Source: Saprospiraceae bacterium
GTDB taxonomy: Bacteria > Bacteroidota > Bacteroidia > Chitinophagales > Saprospiraceae
Assembly: GCA_016708265.1 (NCBI GenBank)
Contig: JADJGA010000011.1
Coordinates: forward strand, 620,001-684,000
Length of the DNA stretch: 64,000 nucleotides
Direction of reading: 5' to 3'
Positions 36,613 to 46,394 of the stretch are shown piece after piece. The notes beneath the pieces are model-generated. The model was given only the letters and a program-made list of their open reading frames with translations, was not told the DNA's origin and did not search any database. Within the stretch, counting starts at the first letter, position 1. Every line of letters begins with the position of its first letter. A program made the translations under genes and the position numbers.

Positions 36613-38043
36613 ATGAAAATTATAAAAATATTCTTTATCCTGATTGTTTATTTTTCGGTGCTGATTAATATTTCATCTCAATCCGATACTATAGAATTGA
36701 AAAAATTTACTGCTATCGATACTTTTAATTTGAAGAATTATGTTTTACCCGATTTGAAATACAAGTCACTGGGTTTTGGATTTGACTTAAATACCAATTC
36801 AAATGATGCCAATTCTGATTATAACACCGGATCAACCATTGAAAAAGATAATTTTTCCAGTTTTAATTTTAAATCACACTTAAGCCTTAACCGTTATCAT
36901 TATATCAATTCCTCCAAAAAACAGAGTTCCGGCAGGGATCAATTTAATTTCAATGTTGGCTATAATAAAGTTAAAGCATGGGATTCTATCGATTCAGACA
37001 TTGAATGGACATTAGGGCCAAATTTTTATTCGGAAAGGTCATATAAATATTTCAATTCGAAAAACTATTTTCTTGAATTGACATCCGATCTCTCCGGCAT
37101 GTTTGGAGGATATACATTACTGTTTGATTTTCCTATATTATTGGGAGAGGGATACCAAATATACAGCGGCAATAAAAATTCTTATAATCTTAGTTTCAGA
37201 CCCGGAATTGGTATTGGAAAAGGCAGGATTGAAGATGTAACCGATGCCTGGCATACAATAAGGATATTAAAAGATCTGGAGAGAGAAAAACTATTGACCG
37301 ATGTACCAGATCCCGGTCAGATTTTATCAATTGCCAAAAGAATTTCAGAAATTAAAAATGATAGAATATTTGACAGCAGGATGAGGAGGAAAGAGAATCT
37401 TAAAAGGCTTGATGAAGCATTATTTAACACTGGTTTAATAAGGCAAAGAAACATTGACTATTATAAATCATTGTTTGATATGTGGTCATACGGTATAGAT
37501 TTCAGAAGATTGTCAAACAGGGACATATCATTAAATTTTGCTCCCTTAATTTCTGTTTGGAATGATGATTATATAGAAAACAACTATAATGGTTTGACTT
37601 CAGGCTTTCGCGCTGGATTATCCTATAACAGTTATAATCCTTTAAATATGTTCTGGCAATTCGATTTTAATGCAACTCTGGATTTTAATTATATCTATGA
37701 TAAGCAATTCTTATTTAATTACAATTCAGCACAAAAAAGTGGATTCCTGACACCTTCAATTAATGCACGACTGATAAATTTTATCAGCTCAAGAGCATAT
37801 TTTTCGACTTCATTTAATGGCCAGTTCAATTATCTGATTTATCAGGGATCATACAAAGCAGATACACATTCTTTCAGAATAAATTTCAGGAATAATTTTG
37901 TATATTATTTAAGTCCGTCAACAAGCTTAAATGTCAGTCTGGATTTTGGCTGGTATTTTGACAAGTATGATTCTGATTTATATTTTAAAAATAATGGATT
38001 TGGGCATACCTTTAACATAGGTTTTAATCACTATTTCTATTGA
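36613..38043 (+). CDS. Large putative outer-membrane beta-barrel protein of unknown family
   Basis: A 476-residue protein with a signal peptide (residues about 1-22, ending ISSQ) and many amphipathic beta strands in the second half, for example TSGFRAGLSYNSYNPL and TSLNVSLDFGWYFD. A conserved-looking central part, GIGKGRIEDVTDAWHTIRILKDL followed by a helical stretch (residues about 195-285), resembles a Bacteroidota family that I know only as hypothetical outer-membrane proteins. The combination of barrel and an internal helical insert is unusual. No operon partner is seen; the next gene is convergent. Confidence 0.7.
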   Translation: MKIIKIFFILIVYFSVLINISSQSDTIELKKFTAIDTFNLKNYVLPDLKYKSLGFGFDLNTNSNDANSDYNTGSTIEKDNFSSFNFKSHLSLNRYHYINSSKKQSSGRDQFNFNVGYNKVKAWDSIDSDIEWTLGPNFYSERSYKYFNSKNYFLELTSDLSGMFGGYTLLFDFPILLGEGYQIYSGNKNSYNLSFRPGIGIGKGRIEDVTDAWHTIRILKDLEREKLLTDVPDPGQILSIAKRISEIKNDRIFDSRMRRKENLKRLDEALFNTGLIRQRNIDYYKSLFDMWSYGIDFRRLSNRDISLNFAPLISVWNDDYIENNYNGLTSGFRAGLSYNSYNPLNMFWQFDFNATLDFNYIYDKQFLFNYNSAQKSGFLTPSINARLINFISSRAYFSTSFNGQFNYLIYQGSYKADTHSFRINFRNNFVYYLSPSTSLNVSLDFGWYFDKYDSDLYFKNNGFGHTFNIGFNHYFY

Positions 38044-38244
38044 TTACCTAGGCCATAATTTATGTGATTGCAGGATGAAAAAATCAAATGAAAAAATATT
38101 CTAATCTTAAAATGATATGAGTATTTTCTGCCGAACTTTGTGATTGTCTATATTTTTTACTACCACAGAAATGTTGGACTAGCAAAAAAAATAAAAAATA
38201 TTTTTATCAATGCGTAAAAATATTTTTAAACAACACTTACAAAA

Positions 38245-38970
38245 TCAATCACTTGCAACTCCCAAATCCTCTTCCACTACCAGTCTGAAACCATTGCCAT
38301 GAATATTGTCAATCTTGATGTTTTCATCCATTTCAAGGTATTTTCGGAGTTTCGTAATAAAGACATCCATACTTCTGGCAGTGAAATAGTCATTTTTTTT
38401 CCAAATCTGTTTCAGAGTAAGTTCTCTTGGCAGTACTTTGTTCTGATGGACACATAGGAGTTTTAATAATTCTGCTTCTTTAGGTGATAGTTTTTGTTTT
38501 AAAAGCTTGTTATTTTCATCTTTGATGCTGAGTATTCGCAGAGGGAAATCAAAATGGTATTTTCCTATTTTGAATTCAGTAGCTTCTTTTTCAATATTTT
38601 CACTTTCACTTCTTTTTAGTACTGCTTTGATACGATAAAGTAATTCTTCAGAGTTGAAAGGCTTTGTTATATAGTCATCTGCACCAATTTTAAATCCTTC
38701 GATTATATCTTCTTTCAATGATCTGGCTGTCAGGAAGATAATAGGTATAGCGGTATCATCTTTTCTGATTTCTCTTGCCAGATGAAAACCGTCCATGCCT
38801 GGCATCATAACATCAAAAATACAGATATTGTATTTTTTGTTTTTGAAATGCTCCAAAGCCTTTATTCCGCTTTGTGCAAGGTCAGTAACATATCCGTTAA
38901 GTTCAAGATACGATTTTAGAACATCTCCGAAATTCTGATCATCTTCTGCCAGTAGGATTTTTAAACTCAT
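38245..38970 (-). CDS. OmpR-family response regulator
   Basis: A 241-residue DNA-binding regulator. The receiver domain (1-120) has the acidic pair Glu9-Asp10-Asp11, phospho-acceptor Asp53 in CIFDVMMPGMDG and the switch Lys in ITKPFN. The C-terminal winged helix (about 135-235) includes LSPKEAELLKLL and RSMDVFITKLRKYL. It is encoded 39 bases downstream of the kinase gene on the same strand and is its evident partner. It resembles RprY-type regulators of Bacteroidota. Confidence 0.92.
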   Translation of the reverse strand: MSLKILLAEDDQNFGDVLKSYLELNGYVTDLAQSGIKALEHFKNKKYNICIFDVMMPGMDGFHLAREIRKDDTAIPIIFLTARSLKEDIIEGFKIGADDYITKPFNSEELLYRIKAVLKRSESENIEKEATEFKIGKYHFDFPLRILSIKDENNKLLKQKLSPKEAELLKLLCVHQNKVLPRELTLKQIWKKNDYFTARSMDVFITKLRKYLEMDENIKIDNIHGNGFRLVVEEDLGVASD

Positions 38971-39009
38971 TTTAACTTTTTTTAATAAGACTATTTTGGA
39001 TCAATTAAG

Positions 39010-40419
39010 TCACAATTTAGGGAAATAAATTTTAAATTCAGTGCCCTTATTTTTTAAACTTTTAACAAATATTTTTCCCTTGTGAGCTTCCACAAAGGTT
39101 CTTACATAGGCTAAGCCTAAACCAAATCCTTTGATATTATGAACATTGCCGGTAGAAACCCGGTAAAACTTATCGAATATAAATTTAATATCTTGTTTTG
39201 GAATACCTATTCCATTGTCAGAAATACTTATTTCAATCCCATTATCGGCATTTTGAGTTTTTATTGCAATTTTAGGTTCTGTTAATGAATATTTGATTGC
39301 ATTATCTATCAGATTGTTGAAAATATTGATAAGGTGAATTTCATCTGCGTTTATTTCCGGATCATCTGCTTTGAAATCTGTTTTAAGTTCACCTTTCTTT
39401 TTTTCAAGTTTCAATGCTAGATGGTCACAACTTCTTTCGATAATATCATGAACATTCACCATTGCCATATTAAGTTGTATCCTGTGCTTGTCAAGTTTTG
39501 CGATGTTAAGGATTTGTTCAACCTGATTCAAGAGTCTTGAATTTTCCTCCTGTATTATGTTTGCAAATTTTATTATTTTGTTTTTATCGGATATTATTGC
39601 TGGATTCAGAATTGCATCAGTAGCAATAGAAATCGTTGCAATAGGTGTTTTAAATTCATGAGTCATATTATTGACAAAATCAGTCTTCATCTGAGATATC
39701 TTTTTTTGTTTTAAAATAATATAAATTGTGTAACTGAAAGCAAATAGGATTAGCAAAGTAAATATCATATTCATCAGCATTGTCGGCAATATATTTGACC
39801 ATATCCATTCGGCTTTATTTTTAAAGAGAAGTTTTAAGCTACCTGGAGATTTGAATTCTGTTGTTAATAATTGAATCTGGTATTTTGAATTGTAAATATT
39901 TGAATTGCTGATATTGGTTTTTGAAACTTTTTCATTTTTGGAAGGACTAACAAAATGATCATTGATAATTATAAAATCTTCATATTTTTTTGAAAAAATA
40001 CCATAATTATAATCAAGTTTTATACCCTGACTTTTCAAAGAACTTTTGATGAATTCGTTTATCAGTTTAGGATCAAGATTTTCAAGATATATTTCAGGAT
40101 TCAAACTAAAAGTCAGACTACGGGTATCACTGAGTATCTGAGATTTCCTCCACTGAGAGGAATCTGATTTTAATTTATTGATATAATTCTCAGTCTCCTT
40201 TATTAACAGGTCTTTAGTAATATCCTGAACCAGCGTTTGGTTTTTTATGTTTTCATCAATCTGTTTTTTTACTTCGTTCAAAGCCCTGAAAACTTTTGCA
40301 TCAAAATTCTTTTCATCCAGGGAAATAGACCATTTTATCCAATATATCTGACTTAGTGCAACACCAACTAAAGCAATGCTCATGATAATAATTATAGACC
40401 ATATTTTCCATCTTTCCAT
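39010..40419 (-). CDS. Membrane sensor histidine kinase
   Basis: A 469-residue kinase. Membrane helix 1 is at about residues 7-26 and helix 2 at about 213-236, flanking a sensor domain of about 185 residues outside the inner membrane. His254 in NNMTHEFKTPIATIS is the phosphorylation site. The ATPase domain has N box NLIDNAIKYS, G1 SDNGIGIP and G2 GFGLGLAYVR. There is no HAMP domain. It is the first gene of the kinase-regulator operon and divergent from pckA, 219 bases away. The signal is unknown; the layout is RprX/RprY-like. Confidence 0.92.
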   Translation of the reverse strand: MERWKIWSIIIIMSIALVGVALSQIYWIKWSISLDEKNFDAKVFRALNEVKKQIDENIKNQTLVQDITKDLLIKETENYINKLKSDSSQWRKSQILSDTRSLTFSLNPEIYLENLDPKLINEFIKSSLKSQGIKLDYNYGIFSKKYEDFIIINDHFVSPSKNEKVSKTNISNSNIYNSKYQIQLLTTEFKSPGSLKLLFKNKAEWIWSNILPTMLMNMIFTLLILFAFSYTIYIILKQKKISQMKTDFVNNMTHEFKTPIATISIATDAILNPAIISDKNKIIKFANIIQEENSRLLNQVEQILNIAKLDKHRIQLNMAMVNVHDIIERSCDHLALKLEKKKGELKTDFKADDPEINADEIHLINIFNNLIDNAIKYSLTEPKIAIKTQNADNGIEISISDNGIGIPKQDIKFIFDKFYRVSTGNVHNIKGFGLGLAYVRTFVEAHKGKIFVKSLKNKGTEFKIYFPKL

Positions 40420-40441
40420 TTTAAGAAAGTATTTATAATTA

Positions 40442-40449
40442 CAAAGTTA
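40442..40449 (-). promoter_or_regulatory. Possible -7 box of the kinase operon
   Basis: The minus-strand sequence TAACTTTG fits TAnnTTTG, 22 bases upstream of the kinase start codon. No TTG lies at the right spacing. Confidence 0.45.
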
Positions 40450-40560
40450 GTATAAGAATTTTATTCTTACTAAATCAATGATCAATTATCAGAATTAAAA
40501 CGAATAATTTCAAATCCTGGTAAAAAATTATTCAGATTTAAGCTGAAACTAAGATAATAA

Positions 40561-40590
40561 TTTGTCAATATTAAATTAATGTTAAATTTG
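40561..40590 (+). promoter_or_regulatory. Promoter of pckA
   Basis: TTTG (40561-40564), an 18-base spacer and TAAATTTG (40583-40590) form a good Bacteroidota promoter, 48 bases before the ATG. Confidence 0.75.
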
Positions 40591-40638
40591 CGACTTTTTT
40601 AAACATAGATTTTCCAAAGTTAATTACTTATTGCAGAA

Positions 40639-42237
40639 ATGGATATAAATAAAATAATAACAGAATTAAGGAATTCTGGTTTATCTACATCAGAGAAAAT
40701 TTTCTGGAACTGCACTCCTGAAGAGCTTATTGAACTTAGTGTTCTGGAAGGGGAGGGGACACTTACAAATACAGGTGCATTAAATATCAAAACAGGGAAA
40801 TTCACAGGCAGGTCTCCTAAGGACAGATATATTGTCAGGGATAGTATAACCGAGAATTCAGTTTTTTGGGGAGGCGTCAATATTCCTGTTGAACCTTCGG
40901 TTTTTTCTGATATTTTCATAGAGCTTCGGGATTTCATCAAAAATAAAAACTTATATATCCATGATGGTTTTGTAGGTTCTGATACTAATTTCAGGAAATC
41001 AGTAAGAGTTATCAGCCAGTTGCCCTGGAGTGCTTTATTTGCATATAATATGTTCATACGGCCAAACCGGGAACAATTGTTCCACTTTTTCCCTGACTGG
41101 ACTGTAATATCTGTTCCTGATTTTATTGTTGATCCCGGGAAATACGGTTTAAGACAAGGTAACTTTTCGATAATTAATTTTACTGAAAAAATGATTATTA
41201 TCGGTGGTTCAGGATATACTGGTGAGATTAAAAAAGGTATTTTCTCAGTTATGAATTTTATTTTGCCGGTAGAAGAAGAAGTTTTCCCAATGCATTGCTC
41301 TGCAAATGATTCAAAAGAAGGAGGAGATGTTGCGATATTTTTTGGATTATCAGGTACAGGTAAAACCACATTATCGGCTGATCCCACTAGAATACTGATT
41401 GGAGATGATGAACACGGATGGTCAGAAAAGGGAGTGTTTAATTTTGAAGGAGGATGTTATGCAAAAGTAATAGATCTGGATGAGAAAGATGAACCAGACA
41501 TATTTCATGCTATCAGACACGGAGCACTCCTTGAGAATGTAGTTTTTCATCAAAATACCAGAATACCTGATTTTACAGACGATTCAATAACTCAAAATAC
41601 AAGGGTTTCATATCCACTGTATTACATCAATAATGCCAGATTTATTTCGAAAGGGGACCATCCAAAAAACATCTTTTTTTTAACTGCCGATGCATTTGGT
41701 GTTTTGCCTCCAATTTCTAAACTAAATAAATTGCAGGCAGAATATTTTTTCATGAATGGATACACTTCCAAAATTGCAGGAACTGAGGTAGGAATAGTTG
41801 ATCCTAAAGTTGCATTTTCAACCTGTTTCGGTGAACCTTTCATGCCTTTACATCCAATTGTTTATGCGGATATGCTGGGAAAAAAAATGGAAAAGCACAA
41901 TACTAAAGTCTGGCTTGTAAATACAGGTTGGATAAAAGGCCCTTTTGGAATCGGACACAGGATTCCGCTGAAATATACACGTGCATTGATACATGATGTA
42001 CTGGATGGCAAAATGGATGACATAGAATTCAGAAATGACAATGCTTTTAATTTTGCAATACCAGTGAGTTGTCCGGGAGTTCCGTCCGAAATACTAAATC
42101 CTAAAGATTGCTGGACAAATAAAGATGACTATGATAAAAATGCAAAAAAGCTGGTGAGCGCTTTTATTGAAAATTTTAATAAATACAAAGAAATGGTCAG
42201 TGTGGATCTTCTGGCTGTATTTCCACAGACGGACTAA
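40639..42237 (+). CDS. pckA: Phosphoenolpyruvate carboxykinase (ATP)
   Basis: Interconverts oxaloacetate + ATP and PEP + CO2 at the TCA/gluconeogenesis junction. The 532-residue length is that of the ATP-type enzyme. Motifs include TGKFTGRSPKDRYIV (oxaloacetate/PEP binding), the kinase loop GLSGTGKTTLSADP and the metal site around GDDEHGWSEKGVFNFEGGCY. It is monocistronic with its own promoter, divergent from a two-component operon that might control it. With gltA and pyk it forms part of the central carbon genes in this window. Confidence 0.97.
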   Translation: MDINKIITELRNSGLSTSEKIFWNCTPEELIELSVLEGEGTLTNTGALNIKTGKFTGRSPKDRYIVRDSITENSVFWGGVNIPVEPSVFSDIFIELRDFIKNKNLYIHDGFVGSDTNFRKSVRVISQLPWSALFAYNMFIRPNREQLFHFFPDWTVISVPDFIVDPGKYGLRQGNFSIINFTEKMIIIGGSGYTGEIKKGIFSVMNFILPVEEEVFPMHCSANDSKEGGDVAIFFGLSGTGKTTLSADPTRILIGDDEHGWSEKGVFNFEGGCYAKVIDLDEKDEPDIFHAIRHGALLENVVFHQNTRIPDFTDDSITQNTRVSYPLYYINNARFISKGDHPKNIFFLTADAFGVLPPISKLNKLQAEYFFMNGYTSKIAGTEVGIVDPKVAFSTCFGEPFMPLHPIVYADMLGKKMEKHNTKVWLVNTGWIKGPFGIGHRIPLKYTRALIHDVLDGKMDDIEFRNDNAFNFAIPVSCPGVPSEILNPKDCWTNKDDYDKNAKKLVSAFIENFNKYKEMVSVDLLAVFPQTD

Positions 42238-42445
42238 AATTTGGCATGAATCAAAAGGGTTAAAATCAATAAAAAAATTTAAAATATGTTTTAAAAACAT
42301 CATACTGGTTGATATTTAACTTATAAATTCACTAAAATTCATTCACAAACTTCATTGTTATTGCAAATCTAAAAGAAATTGGAGGCACATTTCAAAAGCC
42401 TAAAGAAAAAAACGAACTATTTTTTTATATTATAAAATTTTATAA

Positions 42446-42453
42446 TATCTTTG
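42446..42453 (+). promoter_or_regulatory. Promoter -7 box for the DUF6089-like gene
   Basis: TATCTTTG fits TAnnTTTG, 58 bases before the start codon, in a 274-base gap that otherwise shows nothing. Confidence 0.55.
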
Positions 42454-42511
42454 CATTGCCAATTAAGTAAACATTCCTTTTTCATACTTTTTCTTTATAA
42501 AAATATCTATA

Positions 42512-43348
42512 ATGAACAGATTTGTTGTTATTGTCATATTTATATATACAACTTCTGTAGTTTGTGCGCAGAAATCAGAATTTGGTTTAGGATTTGGTGT
42601 TTGCACTTATTATGGGGATTTAGGAAGGGATAACATTAAAAATTTGCATCCAGCTTTCCAGGCTTTTTATGGCTTTCAGTTTAATAAGTATTTGAATACA
42701 AGATTATCAATCGGACAAAGCCATGTCTCTGGCAATGACAGTTATTCAAATGATATAAGTCAGAAAGAACGAAATCTAAGTTTCAGTTCTAAAATTAGTG
42801 AATTGTCCGGAGTGCTTGAACTTAATATTATTGGAATTGATAATAGAGTGAATCCTTATTTCTATGGGGGATTAAATCTGTTTCACTTTAATCCTAAAAC
42901 TCTTTTTGAAGGCGAATGGATTTATTTAAGGGATTTGGGGACAGAAGGTCAGGGATCAGTTCAGCATCTTGATAAATTGAAATACAAACTGATAGAAACT
43001 AGTATTGTATTCGGAGCTGGTATTAAAATACCGGTTAGCAAAACATTAATAGTGTCATTGGAGTTGGGATGGCGAAGAACTAATACTGACTACCTTGATG
43101 ATGTTGGGGGTGAATATATCAATTATAGCGAACTAACAAGATCAAACGGAAAAATGGCAGCAATTTTGTCAGACCGGACCCCTGAATACTTAAGCCTTGA
43201 TCATAATCTTGACAGGGCTACCGGTTCTCAGAGAGGAGGAAATAAAGTCAGGGATTACTACGTTATGTCATTCATAAATATGACCTATGATATTCATGGT
43301 GGCTATCCGGTTAAAACCCGAAAAAATGTGAAATGTCCAAAATTCTGA
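42512..43348 (+). CDS. DUF6089-like outer-membrane beta-barrel protein
   Basis: A 278-residue exported protein with signal peptide (1-19, ending VVCAQ). The start of the mature part, FGLGFGVCTYYGDLGRD, and the end, INMTYDIHGG...CPKF, match the pattern I recall for DUF6089 proteins of Bacteroidota, which are predicted outer-membrane barrels of unknown function. The 3' end overlaps the recQ start by 16 bases, so the two are probably coupled. Confidence 0.75.
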   Translation: MNRFVVIVIFIYTTSVVCAQKSEFGLGFGVCTYYGDLGRDNIKNLHPAFQAFYGFQFNKYLNTRLSIGQSHVSGNDSYSNDISQKERNLSFSSKISELSGVLELNIIGIDNRVNPYFYGGLNLFHFNPKTLFEGEWIYLRDLGTEGQGSVQHLDKLKYKLIETSIVFGAGIKIPVSKTLIVSLELGWRRTNTDYLDDVGGEYINYSELTRSNGKMAAILSDRTPEYLSLDHNLDRATGSQRGGNKVRDYYVMSFINMTYDIHGGYPVKTRKNVKCPKF

Positions 43349-45246
43349 TTGATAAAGCAAAGGATATTTTAAAACAATTCTGGGGTTTTGATTCTTTTTA
43401 TCAGGATCAGGAACAGATCATCACAGCTATTTTGAAAGGTGAAAACACTATCTCTCTGGTTCCTACAGGGGGAGGAAAATCACTTTGTTTTCAAATACCT
43501 GCCTTGATTAAAGATGGAACATGCCTAGTCATTTCACCACTAATTGCTCTAATTGAAGACCAGATAAGCAGATTAAAATCTCTGAATATTCCTGCTGAAG
43601 GAGTTCATTCCGGCCAGGACCCAAAAGTTCAAAATGAAATCTTGTATAATTTTACTTCCGGCCATCTTAAAATGTTGTATATAAGTCCGGAAAGGCTACA
43701 AACTGAAACTTTCAGATCTTTTATAAATGAAGCTAAGATAAGTTTTATTGCTATCGATGAGGCGCATTGCATTTCACAATGGGGATATGATTTCAGGCCT
43801 GAGTACAGAAAAATTAGCAACATTAGGGAGATTTTTCCTGATATTCAGATGTGTGCTTTCACTGCCACTGCAAATATCAGGACATTGCAGGATATTAAAT
43901 CCTACCTCGGTTTAGGGGCATATTCATTATTCAGAAGCAGTTTTCTAAAACAAAATATTAGATTTGGAATTATTCATAGCGAGAGCAAACTAAAAATCCT
44001 CTCACTTTTGATAAAAGAATTTCAGGGATCCGGGATCATTTATATGAGAAGCCGTAACGGAACGGAAATTTTGAGCAATAAACTGAACAGCCTGGGATAC
44101 AATACTATGTTTTATCATGCAGGAATGACCACTGAAGATCGAAAATATGTTCAGGATAAATGGCTGCTCAATGAAACAAGGATAATTGTAAGTACTACAG
44201 CTTTTGGTATGGGTATAGATAAACCGGATGTTAGGTTTGTGATCCATTATGATCTGCCAACGAGTATGGAAGAATTTTACCAGGAAGCAGGAAGAGCAGG
44301 AAGAGACGGAAAAATGTCAGATTCAGTGATCATTTATCACAATAAAGATATTCTTAATATGAAACTTAGGGATATTGACAGTTTTCCCGACATTAAAAAT
44401 ATCAATACAACATACCATAATCTGATCAGATTTTCCAATGTCAATTTTAGAGATCAAAATGAAATAAAACTTAGTTTTGATCTGGCAAATTTTGTTAACA
44501 AAAATAGATTACCAAAGTTGATAACTGTCAGATCTATCACCGAACTTGAAAGATATGGTTTTATTGCGTTTAATATCAATCCAAAACATAGTCAAAGTAA
44601 ATTGAAAATTAATTTAAATGACTATGAAATAGATTCACTCAGGTCAACAGATGAAATAAAATTTAGTATACTAAAGACGATTATTTTTAATACCAACAAC
44701 ATCTTTGCAATAAAAAAACCCATATCTGAAAATGAGATCTCAGTACAGACCGGCTATGATTTTTCTTCAATAAAAAAGCATTTGAATGAAATGGCCGATT
44801 CGGGTTTGATTGCTTATGAACCCGGTAATCAGAACATACAACTTATATTTAAAAATCACGAAGATATTCATATTGATCACAATGAACTAGAATTTCGAAA
44901 AAAAAGACTGATCAGGAATTTTAATACTATCAAATCCTATCTTGAATTTAAATCGTGCAGGCAAAAGTATGTTTTAAAATATTTTGATGAAAAATTGAAA
45001 AAGAAATGCGGAATTTGCGATATTTGTCTGAATTCAAAAGAAGAAAACTATACTCAGCATGAATTAAAATATTATTCTGAAAGAATTGAAAATATGTTAT
45101 CAACAGGATGGGCGGAAATGGAAGATCTTATATATTTTGGTACATATCTGAAAAGACATAAAAATAAGCAGATGCTCAAGAATTTCTTAAAAAAGGGAAA
45201 TTTTCAGATATTGGGCAATAAGATTTTAAAGGAAGAACAAGGATGA
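43333..45246 (+). CDS. recQ: RecQ-family ATP-dependent DNA helicase
   Basis: A 3'-5' superfamily 2 helicase in DNA repair. It shows motif I VPTGGGKSLCFQIPAL, the DEAH box AIDEAHCISQWGYDFRPEYRKI (cut at the core), AFGMGIDKPDVRFVIHYDLP and GRAGRDG. The RecQ zinc-binding segment is present: CRQKYVLKYF...KKCGICDIC near residues 535-570. The C-terminus is shorter than in E. coli RecQ, and no HRDC domain is visible. The length is 637 residues. It overlaps the DUF6089-like gene before it and the glycosyltransferase after it (ATGA). Confidence 0.94.
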   Translation: MSKILIDKAKDILKQFWGFDSFYQDQEQIITAILKGENTISLVPTGGGKSLCFQIPALIKDGTCLVISPLIALIEDQISRLKSLNIPAEGVHSGQDPKVQNEILYNFTSGHLKMLYISPERLQTETFRSFINEAKISFIAIDEAHCISQWGYDFRPEYRKISNIREIFPDIQMCAFTATANIRTLQDIKSYLGLGAYSLFRSSFLKQNIRFGIIHSESKLKILSLLIKEFQGSGIIYMRSRNGTEILSNKLNSLGYNTMFYHAGMTTEDRKYVQDKWLLNETRIIVSTTAFGMGIDKPDVRFVIHYDLPTSMEEFYQEAGRAGRDGKMSDSVIIYHNKDILNMKLRDIDSFPDIKNINTTYHNLIRFSNVNFRDQNEIKLSFDLANFVNKNRLPKLITVRSITELERYGFIAFNINPKHSQSKLKINLNDYEIDSLRSTDEIKFSILKTIIFNTNNIFAIKKPISENEISVQTGYDFSSIKKHLNEMADSGLIAYEPGNQNIQLIFKNHEDIHIDHNELEFRKKRLIRNFNTIKSYLEFKSCRQKYVLKYFDEKLKKKCGICDICLNSKEENYTQHELKYYSERIENMLSTGWAEMEDLIYFGTYLKRHKNKQMLKNFLKKGNFQILGNKILKEEQG

Positions 45247-46355
45247 ATGCCAATACTACAAAAATAATATGCACTGTATCCAATGACCTTAATACTGACA
45301 GGAGAATGAAGCGTATTTGTTCTGCACTTACAGAATTTGGAGCAGATGTAACTTTAATCGGAGTTCAGAGAGGATATTCTTCGGATCTTAAAACGAGAAC
45401 TTATGCTCAAAAAAGATTGAAACTTATATTTAAACAGGGATTCCTTTTTTATGCAGAACTTAATATAAGGTTATTCTTCTATCTTCTGGTTGAAAAATTT
45501 GATGTGATAAATTCAGTTGATACTGATACTGTCTTAGCTAGTCTTCTTGTTTCAAAGCTTAGAAGAAAAAAGATAGTGTTTGATGCCCATGAATTTTTTA
45601 CAGGAGTACCGGAGTTAAATGGGCAATCATTTAAAAAATTGTTATGGAAGATAACAGAGAGAGTCACATTGCCATTTATCAGTGTTAATTATACTGTTTC
45701 TGACAGTCTCAAGTATTTATATGAATCTCAGACCAGGCAAAAGTATGAAGTGATTAGAAATGTTCCTGCTTTAACAGACTTTAGAGAGATAAGTTATACA
45801 AAGACTGATGAAAAGATTAAGATATGCTATGTTGGTGCCCTTAATGTGGGAAGAGGTCTTGAAAATGCAATCAGGGCAATGAAATTGCTGTCCGATGAAT
45901 TTAAACTGATCCTGATTGGAGGAGGTGACCTTGAATCTGAGTTGAGAAGAATGGTTACCGAGATGAAATTGAATGATAGAATTGAAATAACGGGCTGGAC
46001 AAGCCCGGAAAGTATTCCGGAACTTTTAAAAGGCGGACATATTGGTTTAAATCTTCTTGACAGTGATTCCGAAAGTTACAGGGTTTCACTTGCAAATAAG
46101 GTATTTGACTATTTGCATATGGGAATACCCTGTCTGACCATGAATTTTGAGGAATATCAAAAACTTAATGAAGAATTCAATTGTTTTGTTTTATTGGATA
46201 GTATAGGTCCTGAAAGCATAGTTAGTGGAATATTAAGAATAATTAATGATACTTCAAGCTATCACCGATTAAGTGAAAATTCCTTAAAAGCAGCAAAAAA
46301 ACTGAATTGGGAAACCGAAAAAGTCAAGCTTAAAACTATATACTTTAATAATTAG
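45243..46355 (+). CDS. GT4-type glycosyltransferase
   Basis: A 370-residue GT-B fold enzyme. It begins TVSNDLNTDRRMKRI, a common start in Bacteroidota GT4 enzymes, and has the Rossmann C-domain with ICYVGALNVGRGLENAIRAM and the nucleotide-sugar site HIGLNLLDSDSESYRVSLANKVFDY (roughly residues 260-290). The acceptor is unknown; a role in cell-envelope glycans is likely. Its start overlaps the recQ stop by four bases. surE follows after 39 bases. Confidence 0.88.
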   Translation: MNANTTKIICTVSNDLNTDRRMKRICSALTEFGADVTLIGVQRGYSSDLKTRTYAQKRLKLIFKQGFLFYAELNIRLFFYLLVEKFDVINSVDTDTVLASLLVSKLRRKKIVFDAHEFFTGVPELNGQSFKKLLWKITERVTLPFISVNYTVSDSLKYLYESQTRQKYEVIRNVPALTDFREISYTKTDEKIKICYVGALNVGRGLENAIRAMKLLSDEFKLILIGGGDLESELRRMVTEMKLNDRIEITGWTSPESIPELLKGGHIGLNLLDSDSESYRVSLANKVFDYLHMGIPCLTMNFEEYQKLNEEFNCFVLLDSIGPESIVSGILRIINDTSSYHRLSENSLKAAKKLNWETEKVKLKTIYFNN

Positions 46356-46394
46356 TACTTTCAGAGTTTTTTCTGAATTCAAACAATATTTTTT

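Noticed and set aside
38194..38227. Two copies of the palindrome AAAAATATTTTT spaced 22 bases apart
   Set aside because: The repeat is simple A/T sequence between convergent genes, and chance is likely in DNA of this composition.
42286..42300. Palindrome ATGTTTTAAAAACAT after pckA as a terminator
   Set aside because: The stem is all A/T apart from one pair and no clear T tail follows.
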